From: Onchidella celtica
Taxonomy: Eukaryota; Mollusca; Gastropoda; Systellommatophora; Onchidiidae
Assembly: GCA_963931925.1 (NCBI GenBank)
Contig: OZ007582.1
Location: 20,852,792 to 20,916,791 of the forward strand
Length of the DNA: 64,000 nt
Direction: 5' to 3'
Below the pieces are notes generated by a model. It made no database searches. It worked only from the letters and a program-made list of their open reading frames with translations, and had not been told where the DNA came from. Position numbers and translations under genes: made by a program. Of the stretch, positions 37,801 to 50,600 are shown one piece after another; position 1 is the first letter of the stretch; every line of letters starts with the position of its first letter.

Positions 37801-40800
37801 TGTGATTATTATCATCTTTGATCGACTAAGAGCTCTATGTGTGTGAAACTGAGAGTGTATGAATGAGGGTGCCTGTTTTAGTATGAGATTTGGAAAGTGT
37901 ATGCATGAATTATTGATGCAATGTACAGCGCATTGAGTAATAATTTTATTAGAAATGCGCTGTAGAAATTCTATTTATTATTATTATTATCATTATCTTA
38001 CTATCACACAAATGGCGTACTATTTCATTGAAATGAAGCGAAACCTAAATGAAACAATTGAATTAGGAGTAAAAGAATCAAACCATCAATTATTTTGCTG
38101 GTCATTACAAGTATCAACAAGACAGGGTCAAAATACAATTGACTGTAAGAGATAAAAAAAAATATCAGTCACATTTAAATTATTTTATGCTTAGTGTGCA
38201 TTAAGAAACCTGTTTTAAACTGGCTGAGAAATGTTTATGTATCTTCTCATACAGACAAAGAGTCACAAAAACACAATTACTGATAAATCAGCCCCCCACA
38301 TCATGTCGTCAGATTGAACTTATAACTCTAAACACAATCACGAATGACTGGGAGCATGATAGTACTGACACGAAACTCAATGACTGGGTGGCAGGAATTA
38401 GCTGCAAGAAACGGGAAATCTGTGGAAAATATTTGAGTGAGACCTTCTTTCAGCTGACTCTCCTGGGTGTGAAACCACACATTACTGATATCCCCGTCTG
38501 TCCAAAATTAATGTCAGCTTTGTTAACTTTCTTACTGCTCACCTCTGCATTTTGTTGTTTTTTCTGGATCTATTTCAAAGCCAAAGTTGCAAGCGCAAGT
38601 GGGTGTTTTGGTATTTCCACTTATTGCAATACACATCTGCTCACAGGCCTGACATATCCGGTCGACGTTAATGCCTGCCAAAGGAACAAAGGGAGCACTG
38701 AATAAAAAATGGCACATATCCAAAAGGAGAGAGATTAAAGGAAAAAAAAGTACAATAATTATGAACAACTAGAGAGTAATCCATAACTGACAGAAATTGT
38801 AACGAGAACTAAATAGATGGAGAATACGCAGCCAGTCGCCAGTCAATTCAACTCACTTGAATTGCATGAGATACCATCGTCCCGCAAAGCATAACCCTCT
38901 CGGCAGCCACATGAATAGTTACCAGGATGGTTTGTGCATATCTGCTCACATTTGTGACTTCTTTCTGCACATTCATCAATATCTGAGAGATGAAAAAATT
39001 ACATCTTCATTTCATCTGTATATTCCCTAGTAATTTTACCTGATCTCAAAAGTTCCATTGTTCTGGCTGTTATTCTGTGGTCCTGGGTCAGCATAATTAT
39101 GTGTAGTATTTTACATTTGTTCGATTTTATGAATTATATAAACTTTTACCTTACATATAAATCAATTCGGTTTTTTTTTCTTCTGAATTTCAATGTGAAA
39201 AATACAAATGACAGCGCTAGCAATGATCAACAAACTGCCTCTTCTCATCCATGCACAAGCATAGGAACATTTCCCTAAAATTGTGAAATAACTGAGCCTG
39301 AAGTGGAATGTATGATTATTGTTATAATTATGCTCCTGTTTCCACACCAATCAGTTACATTCCTGCAAATAATGCAAAATGGGAAAAAATATAATTATAT
39401 ATATTACAAATACTATATTACAAGTATATGGTCATTGCCTTGTTTAATACTTAATGGTAAATCAGTATTTTCCAGTATCAAAAGAAAAAACAAAACAGTT
39501 CAAGCGCCATAACCGTTTCCAAATGGTGAGAACCATCCACTGTGTTTATTTCAAATTAATTTCATCTACTGCGATCAATTAACAGCCACTCTTCCTTACA
39601 ATTTTTGTCCCAATCATTCACGCAGTAATCACTAACAGAATGAAATAATTCTGCAATTATGCATGTAGAGTTCGTCTTTTATTAGCGTTTCAGTTAGTAA
39701 ATTGCTCTGACTATTCGGAAATTATCTGTTTGACAAGAATCATACATATCTCTACCATGTTCAGAGACAAATATTGGGAAGTTAATGAGGCAGCAAGACA
39801 AGAGAAAGTAAGTAATCAGCATACCTTCACATGTTTTCTTATCTGACTGACTCAGTCTGTATCCACTCCGACAGCTGCACTTGTAAGAACCCTCTGTGTT
39901 TATGCAGTTCTGTGCACATTTACTCATGCCTCTGCTGCATTCGTTTACATCTTGTAAAATTAAGCAAATATCATAAAGGAAAACTTACTAAGAAAAAGAA
40001 AGGGTAAAAATGAAAGAAAAAAGAGAATCAGAGGTGTGGTGCAAATACAGGTCAGTATTTTTCAAAGTCAGAAGTTATATGTTCTCCTTAGCCTACTCAT
40101 TTTTTTCCTCTCCAAATCTGTGTTTGTCTTGTTTTAGTTCTTGGACTCGATTCCAAGTCTTGACTCTGCCTGATTGAGAAGGAAAAGAAAAATAGCTTCT
40201 TGTGTATGTGTGTCTGTGTGTTTTTTTTACTCCAAGTATCCCTTGGCTACCTTCTATCTCAAAAGTTTATCAAACTAAGTCGTACCAGAACTCCATCATT
40301 GTCAAAGTATAAGAATTCGGTAGTTTTTGATAAAAAATTATAATTACATGTTTCATTTTATCAGGGCTCACCTATGCATGTGAGATTGACTTTTTCAAAA
40401 CCTTGTGGACAAGGACCACATGTATAGCCAATGGTGCTGTTGCCTTGCTGTTCTGAGGTCAAGTCGGTGCAGTTCTGACCAGCACCACAAGGTTTGCTGT
40501 CACAACCATTCAATTCCGATTCACAGTCAAGGCCTGCAAAAAGAAAATGTATAACAATTACACATGCGTGTGGGGTATTCTGCAAGATGGTTGATGCATT
40601 CTTTTTCTCATATTCGTACAATCTGTTGGATCTATACACAGCCGTCCTAACGAATGAGAACACTGGGAAGTTGTTCAAGGACTCCGAGGGTTTGGGGAAG
40701 CCCCATGCTTGTCAATTTATGAAAAGTTTCGAAGGGGCGGGGCGAAGCATATTTTGTTTAACCCAGAGGCCCATAACGATATTAAGGCGGCAATGGGACT

Positions 40801-43800
40801 ATATTACACCTGTGGCCAAAATGTCTTAAACTATATTGTGCTATGAATCTTCATATTGACAGGAATGAAAAGGAAAAAACTGCAAGATTGTTTTTTGTTG
40901 TGTTTTTTTTTTTTTCAAATCATTTATGATCCGGTTTTTCTAAAAGGTAACTGAGATCAAAAGGGAGAAGGCCATTTTCTTCGTGCTGGGTATCGCAGGT
41001 CAAAATCAAGATACTGGTCAATTCTAACTTGTCAAAATCTTTTAACATGCGTAAACAACTTGAATAATGTCAATTAAACAGTCAAATCAGGATTAAGTGA
41101 GATTTCAACTGTAAGGAGTCATGTTGGGTTGATATAATAATCTGACAATCTTCTTTATACCTAACTGAACTGCTCCAATGCTCCATAAAAGCTGCATATT
41201 GTTCTAACATGCGATTTTAGATTTTCCCCTCACTATTATTGTTATGACTATCAACTAATGATAAATATAGTAACTCTCTGCTCTTTGGAATTCCGAGCAA
41301 CAAAATAAAACGCCTTCAGATAATTCAGAATAATGCAGCTAGACTGATTTTTAGAAAATCAAAAAGAGAATCTGCCTCAAGCCTTATGGACCAACTTCAC
41401 TGGCTTACTGTTGAAAACAGAATAAAATTTAAAGCTGCAGTTTTGGTTTACAAATGTCTTGAAGGTTCAGCTCCCTCCTATCTTTCGGAACTTTTGAAAA
41501 AACATGAGTCTGATAGATTTTTAAGATCTACTACAGAAAACAAACTGGTTGTTCCCAGGTGTAAAACATCAAATTATGGAGATAGAGCTTTTAGTTGTTT
41601 TGGTCCCTGTGTGTGGAATTCTTTACCACAAGAGGTTCGAAATTCTGCCTCTCTAAACATATTTAAAAACAGGTTAAAAACATTTCTTTTTAAAAACTGA
41701 ATTTTATAGCTTGCTATGGATGTATAAAACTAGTTTGTCTGTGTGTGTGTAAGTTTATTTGAATGTGCTTTTATGATTTTTTACTGTGTACAGCGCCTCG
41801 AGCTTTTAATGTTTTAGTCCTGGCGCTATATAAATGTATATATTATTATTATTATTATTATTATAAACACTCCGCTTCACTGCCATTGACCTTTGCGATA
41901 GCATAACGTCTGTTCCATCTCTGGGATTTTCATTTGCATCTTGCAATCTGGATGCCTACATAAAAGCCAACAAAATTTTAAGCCTAATAATGTGGATGAT
42001 ATCGGGTTGCCAGTTATTAAGGCCAACCATTTTATGATGAAGGGTCACAGGAAGAGGAGGACAGCGGCATGGATGCATCATAGTTAAAGTGATTCCTTGG
42101 CATTACAATCTCCCACTTTATCTCTCATTACATCTTCCATGGGTGAAAAACCTTTGCCACTTTTCTTTCAAATGAAATAATATACGACCAGTTGAAGACC
42201 ATAAAAGTTAATGTTCTTCAGTAATAATCATGTAAATGGACGTTGTATTGTAATATTTGGTGCAACTCTAGCACAGTCGGCACCCTATGGTTTGGTTTTC
42301 AAATTAAAATTTAAGAATTCCCAGTGAGGGGTTGTGGACTTACAGTATGTAAGCAGGAATTTTAGGAGGCAAAACAAATATCCCCAATTGAGAAAAATCT
42401 AATTATGTGTTGCAGTCCTTGATCAAATAATTCTAAGACAAACTACCTGTATACGCTGGAAAACACTTGCAAGCCAGGCGCAAGTAAGACATGGCTGCAG
42501 TTTCTACCATTTGGATATCATCTGTTATGCATTCTCCGCGACCGTTACAGCCTGAGCAAAATAGCAAGGCAATCTGAAGAATAGGCGAGTAGCTGCCTTT
42601 TTCATCCACGGCTTGGAGACTGTTGATGTGGGAATAAAACATGCGATCAGTAACATCGAATGATTATTTTATGATTATGAGTCTAGCGGTATGTATTAAG
42701 AAGCAAAATAATCCAGCCTTAAAAGTCCTTTTTTCACTACAATCATATGTGATTGTGAAGCTTTTATTTAAGCGGACGCTTCACACAAAGGATGTAATAC
42801 AAATATTTTCCCCGTGTTTATTTTCTTTAGTCTTATATCAACAAACAGTTCTCTTGAGATTGACGAGCCTCTTGCATAAAATGTCCACACTTTTTCATTG
42901 TCTATTTTGAACACTATGCAGTTATGTTCGATCACGTCAACGATTTTTTTTCTTAATGTTACTAGAAGAAAATAGGTCAATGTCTTTGTTCTGTTTTGCA
43001 TATAAGTTAAATTTAAGATTGGAAGGCATTGTGATGTTTCACTGTCTGACAACTATCAGAAGTCTTACCGTAGAGCATCAATGAGTCCTATGAAAGGCGT
43101 AAATGTTATCTTGCCTCCTGTTTGGTCAATTGTTGTCATGGGCACATCACCAACCAGAATGTAGTCCACAGCGTCATTATCTTCATCTTCTGCTTCAGCT
43201 TTCACTGTGACTTCAGTTCCATTGTAAACCACCAACTGATTGTATCTGATCCCACTGTCATTTCTCATGGTGAGGGTGGGAGGGCGATTCTCTAACAAAA
43301 TGTTGAAGAAAGCACGTAACAGTTTGGGAGTCAATTGCAAATGTTAATAATCCCCGTATATATACAAGACAAATAAAGGCATAAAAGACAGACATCCTAA
43401 ACTAGTAGGTGAAATAGATATGCATTTATGAGGTACAAAGTGGAAAATCTTTAAGTCTATTGCACAGTCTTATTTTTTGAGATAGAATTATTAGTAACCT
43501 GTCACGTTTCATAAATTATGCCAGCCGCCAACATATTTTTTCTCACAGCTTAGCTTCATCCCACAATCTTCATGCTAACCAGTGAACGAAATGTTCAAAA
43601 GTGAACTGATCCATGTCCTGAAGGCACTTTAAATTAATGATATTTTGTACTTTTCTAGTCATCCTCTAAAGGCAAGGTGATTTTTTTACTTAATAATCAT
43701 CATCTAAATACAAAGTGATTTTGCAGCCTACTTCATACTGATCCTCTAAACATTTTTTTGTATGCAAACGCAAAACCAGAAGGAATTAAAATTCGTAAAA

Positions 43801-46800
43801 GAACGAAGCACGGGAGTACTGTAAATATACATGTAAAACCATGTCCGAAAAAGACAGTAATTTACTAGGAATATGCACATGAACAAATGACAACATTTTA
43901 CTTTTAGTTCAGCTAAACCATGTTTAGATTTTCCCTAAGGGGTGCGTAACTAAATCTTATCTAGAGGACGAATAGGCGTCCCCGCGCCGAAATAGCATAG
44001 GAAGCACCCATACAGGGGCATATAACTATAAATAGATAATGATTTTTTTTTAAAGCGGGAATAACAACTGGACTTAGCTGTATACTCATTGTATAGCAGA
44101 ATATGAGAATATCTTAAGTCACCGTAATGAACACGTCCATTATTCTTCACGAATCATATTACCAACCCTACCAATTTCAGTTAAAAGAATTGCTCATCCT
44201 CTAACAAGCCTTAGGAAACTAATATAAAAAGCACATACCGGTCATAGAACAACTACAATACATTATTCTCAATTTAACAACGAAAACGACCATTTTCTGC
44301 GCCACTCTTTATCAGAAAAATACAGATTTATTCTCACAGCGTGTATGCAGATTCAAAGTTTAAGACTTCATTTGAATAACCAACATGTCATTTGAAATGA
44401 GGTACAAAACTGTTTCCCCTGAGAAAACAGCCTCAAAATTAAAATTGGTATGAATGTATGAGTAAACTCTAACCTCACAACTTTTATTAAATTGAAAATG
44501 ACGAACACAAAATAGAATAATAATTTCTTTCTCCTCGGCATCTAATGATAAAATATATAATTATCGAAGTTTGCCATTGTTTGTTCATTTGCTAATCTTA
44601 ACAGTGCTGGTGAAGTTGTTAAAAAAAAACAACGAAAATCAAGTTTGTCCAAGTGCAACAATAAGAATAATAAAAAAAAACTGACCATATTCACTACCGC
44701 TGGCAGAATCATGCCAATCTGAACATTTTATGTAGTTTTTCCATACATGACACTATAATTTAAGCAAAAAACGATCACTACTTACGAAGAGTTTTTGTTA
44801 TATTTTCCACTTCTCCTTTGAAGGTTTTCGTATTTTCAGCAAATGCTCTATCTTGTGTCACCAGGTAGTCAAAAATACAAGCATCATTTTCGTGTCCACA
44901 AACAGCTTCTGCCTCCTTTAAGGATTGTTGATCGGCTTCATCTCTGAACATGGGAACAAACTCTGGATGTTGGTAAGTGTCAGTGTCCTCCCCTGCGTCA
45001 TATATGAAAACTGACCTCTCTTGAGTAACTCGCCCTGCAACATTGAAATTGCTGCTCCTGAGAAAGAAGTGATTACATGCTCTACCTCAATTGATTTCGC
45101 CATCTCTGATCCGGAAGACTTATGAAGACGGTCAGCTCATAAGCAATTGTGAAACAACAATCTTGACATAAACTAAAAGGAACCAAATTGCTTTACATTT
45201 AATTAACATAAAATGTGGCAAATTAAAAGCACTGGAAAACATTTTAACACTTTAGATTGATTACAGTTGTTTCATGCTACTGAGCAATCTTTATTTTTCT
45301 TACATTCTTGAGCAAACTGCCGATAAATTTCCCTCTCACTGATATTGGCAGACAGAACGAATCCAATAGGTAGAGTGAACTCATCGTCAATCCTTTCGTT
45401 GAAGTTTCCCAGTAATCCCAAGCTCTGGTTCTGTAAACTTTTGTCCACCTCCATTTGGATTTCCAGACTCTTTATTCCAACATGGACGGCGATGGATACT
45501 CCTGTGGTTATGGAATTGAACAAAAAACTTTCAGTGAATGGGAAAACTCCATTTAAAAAAAAAAAGGCGCAAGCAAAATAATATAGTCCATTGTCCTAAA
45601 TGTATTATGTGTAGATATGTATCCATCAAAGTCATTGATCCATAATCATAAATAGCATTCTGACAATGAAACCCAAAGCATTCATGCAATGTACTATGCC
45701 GTATCAACTAAAAATGTCATCAATTCAAAGAAAACAGGAAGAAGCAAGAAAGGCAGGGGACATACAAATAAAACTCATCCACTCACCACATGGGAAAATG
45801 GCTGAAGCCACAGTTCTATTGGCAGTGAATTCTCTGGAGACTCTGATGGTGTCTGCTGCTTTGTCAAACTCAAAATCGTCGTAGAAATCATTGGTGACAT
45901 CCAATCCATTCACAATGATTACCATAGCTAAGGAAAGAAGATTTTGTCTTTTTCTTGTTGTTGTTGTTTTTTTTACAAGTCTAATACATTTCTAGTTATA
46001 GCGACTGGTGCCATGGATGTAATCTAGTATCCTAAAGAATACATGGCACAATCTCCAACTCACATATAAATGTCTGTATGCAGAAAACGGATTTGAACCT
46101 CAGTGTTTGTGATGTCGCACTGATGAGTTAGGATATCTGCCACAGGGCAAAATAAATGTTAATACTGTACCATAGATGTACTTTAACCAAATTTGTACAT
46201 ACATGTATTTGTATGGGCTAACTCCACTTGGAAGTGGGAAGAGCTGCCTTCTTTTGCAGCAAATGCAGTGAAGACTGTTGCATTGGTCAGTATGCCATTT
46301 TCTGACTCTGCCCTTCCAGTGCGAGCCTGCAAACAGTACTAAGATTCAACAGGCGATATACGTAATATTCATGATATAATATCATTCACATTTTTTTTCA
46401 GAATTAATATTAACATTCCTGCCATTGTGAAACCGTATGCAGGCACTAACCATAGACAGCATAGAAGTGTAGACCCAGGTCATCAGCAATCTTATACCAT
46501 TTGATGCATAAGTGCAGATGCTCCGGATCTCTGCACTTAACCAATGGATTATTAGTTTCTTATCTAAGCAAAGGTACTGTCATTTTTTACTTTTCTTTCT
46601 TCTTTCAATTATTAGAAATGTGTATTAGAGAAAGAAGGACATATGCTAATTATGCGAAAAATGACTTTCACGGACTTTCACGGGTTCGAGTAGAAAATTA
46701 ATGTTCTCGAACTTCAATCAAATTCCATTCAAGCAAATTTTCCAAATAAATCAACAAAACAAGCACCCAGGGTCCTTGAATAAATTATATAATGTATACA

Positions 46801-47525
46801 AAAGATATGCATAACTTTAAATAGATCCCTAATATTAGACTGTTGATAACATTACCTATTTTCTTCGGAGCAAGAAACCTCACTGATATGACATGAAACA
46901 ACCTAGGGTCTGAAAAGCTAAATAGGGTGGACTGCACTTCAGTCGGGTTGTGTGCTTTTGCAATTTCGTTGTTTGGTTGTTTATTTTGCCAAGATTTTCT
47001 GACTAATTAATTCTTTGGTAAGCAAAATTATTCAGTTTCTGTGGTATTTAGAGAATTCATCAATATCTGTATATGGAAAAGCCGAGGTGTTTATGTAAAG
47101 TTACTAGGAAGTTGCCATGCGTTTTGCCTGCTCGGTATAATGCAAGTATCTGCCAGGCAATTTCGGTATAATGCAAGTATCTGCCCGGCAATCTCGGTGT
47201 AATGCAAGTATCTGCCCGGCAATCTCAATAAGCTTTAAGGACTAAAACAAAAAAAGCAAGGAAAGAAAACCCAAACCTGAAGTGTAAAGTTTTGATTCCC
47301 GATATCCATCATAATGTACTCTCCCCAACCATTCATTGTGTATGTCAGCCCATCTAGTGTGGTAATGTGGGGGTCTCCTAGAGCTGATGCTGAAAACGTC
47401 AAAAGAGATGACTCTGTGTGAACACATTAAATTACCATAGAGTGCAAGGAGAATGTGTATCATAGAAAGGTGTATCTGTGGGCGTGTATTGAGTGAAAGA
47501 AGTTGGGAGTCAAGAGAGCGAGGGG

Positions 47526-47600
<75 letters not shown>

Positions 47601-50600
47601 GCAGACTGACAGAAAGAGAGAGAGAGGGGGAATGAGAGGGTGGGAATATGTTGATACAGAGGGGTAGTGGAGTAAGTAATTTTGCCAAATTAACATATTA
47701 ACGAAAATCATGACAAAATTACAAATATAGTTTTCAGTTTTGTACTCAATCTTTGCCCACAGCCCAAACACTCCCGAGTGCCCAACGTCCTCACCTGTTC
47801 ACATTCTGCATTCGTGCCAGTGGTAAGATATAGACAACAGCACCACTTCCCACGACATCAAAGTTATCAAGGGGATGTAACTCAAAATGATTTTGTTCCA
47901 AGCATTAATGAATAAACAGGCAAGGGCCTATCAACAAACTTTATGACAAAATCAACAGGAAAGGAAACTTCAGCGTTTACCCTGAACTGTTCTTAGACTT
48001 GAAAAACACCATCCTAAGGATTTGAAATGCTTATTATGGAGATTACCTATTCTCTCAGTAAAACCCATTGATTGTTCAGACAAGCCAGCATAGTTAAGCA
48101 GCCAACATAATAAACTACAACAAAACCTAACGTTTACGGTCCTGATCATCTAAACTACAGTCAAACAACTGGTGGTGAATTGCACAATATTATGGCTACT
48201 GTTCCTTATCACATGACAAGACTCATGTTAGTCTTGGAATTTTAAGACCCTGGCATTTGGTGTACATAAACTGGGTTTTATTCACTGCAGAGAACATTAA
48301 AATATTACTGGCTATGGCGTAGTTCTGACCTAAAGTACTCAGTCTGTAAGTTAGGTTTCATTCTTTGTTTTGTTTTGTTTTGTTTTGTTTTGTTTTCAAT
48401 ATCCTCACTTTTCAGTCTTCTTCACTCTCACAGATAAGATGTAATGAGATACATAAACCTCAGTGCCATTAACAGGTAGGTCTATTTCATATAAACAAAG
48501 CTTTTTAATTTTAGGTCCCCTGTACAGCTGACAAATTAACCTTACACAATTTTTGCCATTACAGGTGCTATAAATAACTGTGAATAAGTTAGTGAGGATT
48601 CACCTGTCACAAATTTCACAAAGTCAGTGCAGCCCATGTCAGGGAAAACTTTGTAGAACTTATCACATGCATCTCTGCTAGATTCACCACAACACCACTT
48701 CTGAGCCTGCATGTTCTCTCTATAGCCCAGTTGCCACGGGTCGTTGATGAGTATGTGCCCGGCGCTGGGAACACTTTCAGTGGATGAAATGTAGGTGGCT
48801 CTCTTGCGACTCTCCAACCAAGCTTCCCAATCATGAGACTCTGGTTTCACCCATTTGTAACAACAGAGCTGAGGACATGAAAAAGAAAAAAGAATCAGTC
48901 ACTCCAAATAAACATTGCTGTAATTATCTTATGTCTGTTTACACCAAAGTTTAAGGTAGTGATTAACAACCCAAAAAATAAAAAACGGGGTGGGGGGTCG
49001 CAAGATGAGTGAGTATACATTCTAAAAAGTCGAATTTCAATGTATCCATAATAATAATGTACCCATTACAGCAGCTTGATTCATCTAAACTCCAGCAGAT
49101 TACTGGGCCAATACAATAAAAAAAATAAAAAAATTCAGTCAACCTTTTATTTCAATCAGGCTTTCCAACAAATTTTGTATCATTTCCATTTTTTGTTTTC
49201 TCCCTCACCTTTCCTGTAATTTCTATAATTCAAACAAAACGACTCAACACATCACTGAGAGAGGCACTTAAACACAATACTGATCTTATGCAGCTTGAGA
49301 ATGTTCTTTAAGAAGATGGAGTAAGTGGGAGGGGGGAGGGAATACATACAGAAACTGACCTGAATGCAAAATAAAGAGGGCAGAAAGTATGGGTTGAAAG
49401 TGCCAGAAACACATGAGAGAATATTTTAGATCTGGGGCACTTTGCAATGCCTTTGGACACACGCACTTACGACTCCAAGGCTTTCCTCTATGTCTCCCTG
49501 TGTCACAATCACACAAATATACACATATACATATTTTCACATTTCATACCAACGATCCTGAATGCCAGATGTTGCTATTTGCCAGGACTTTCAGGTCAGT
49601 TTCTGATCATCGTAGTAGTTACTGACCCATATACATATTTTCACATTTCATACCAACGATCCTGAATGCCAGATGTTGCTATTTGCCAGGACTTTCAGGT
49701 CAGTTTCTGATCATCGTAGTAGTTACTGACCCAGCTGTTTCTGCTGTCACTTCCTTTGCAAAGATGCCCTTTGTATTGGACATGGTTTAAAGCTGATGCA
49801 AACTTGGTTTAAATGTGTGATTATCACATCTGCATATGCTATGGGTATAACATTATTTTAACATCTCTGCATGGAGGGAATTACGGAATGTTTCCTTTAC
49901 ATATGTTTTTCTTACATTGCTTTCCAGACCGGCAGGTTACATTTTCATATGCACAACTACTGGGCCATTAATGATCTGTTTTTGATCGGTTGGTCAATTC
50001 TTACGGATGCGTTTCTGTAAAGAGAACCAATTACCATACCTTGTTCCTTCTGTTGCCTTGAAGAAGTCGACGTTTTGCTACAGCACTTATTGCATAGCAG
50101 TAGACATCTTCATATTCTCCGCGCTTCTCAAATAGCTGCCACTGCCGTCCTAGTCTCTCCAAGGTACATGGGCATTTGTACAGTTTTCTAATCTCGTCTT
50201 TGTAATGAGGGTCAGCAATGAGGTTGGCATGAGTGCACAAGTATTTATGACACTTTTGAGCAGGACCGCCTACTCTGCCAATATCAAATGTCACCGTGCC
50301 ATTGTAGCCTGAAAACAATTAGCCAGTAACAGTGTCATATTGTTTAAAATCAGTCCATTCTTTGTAGCACAACTATGCCTAAGCTCTGGGGCGCCTTTCT
50401 CAAATAAAAAAGCCGACTTAGTGCTGGTTCCAGCATTTGGTATGAATTCAATGCTTTATATCACTAGCTGAGTTGCTCGGCCCTGCCCGGGATAAATCGA
50501 TTTATTAGTTTCAGTTCTGGGTGATTATTATGGACCTGCTTCATTTTGCCTGTTCCTTTAGCTTTATTTTATTTTTGTTTGTTTGTTTTTAGATAAGTTT

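Noticed and set aside
47242-47688. 148-codon minus-strand frame made of Leu-Ser repeats
   Set aside because: It is the translation of the GA/CT microsatellite; the real exon 8 uses another frame.
42433-48850. Calling several small separate secreted-protein genes in this region
   Set aside because: Each open segment is an exon with matching phases and consecutive parts of one VWD-type architecture.
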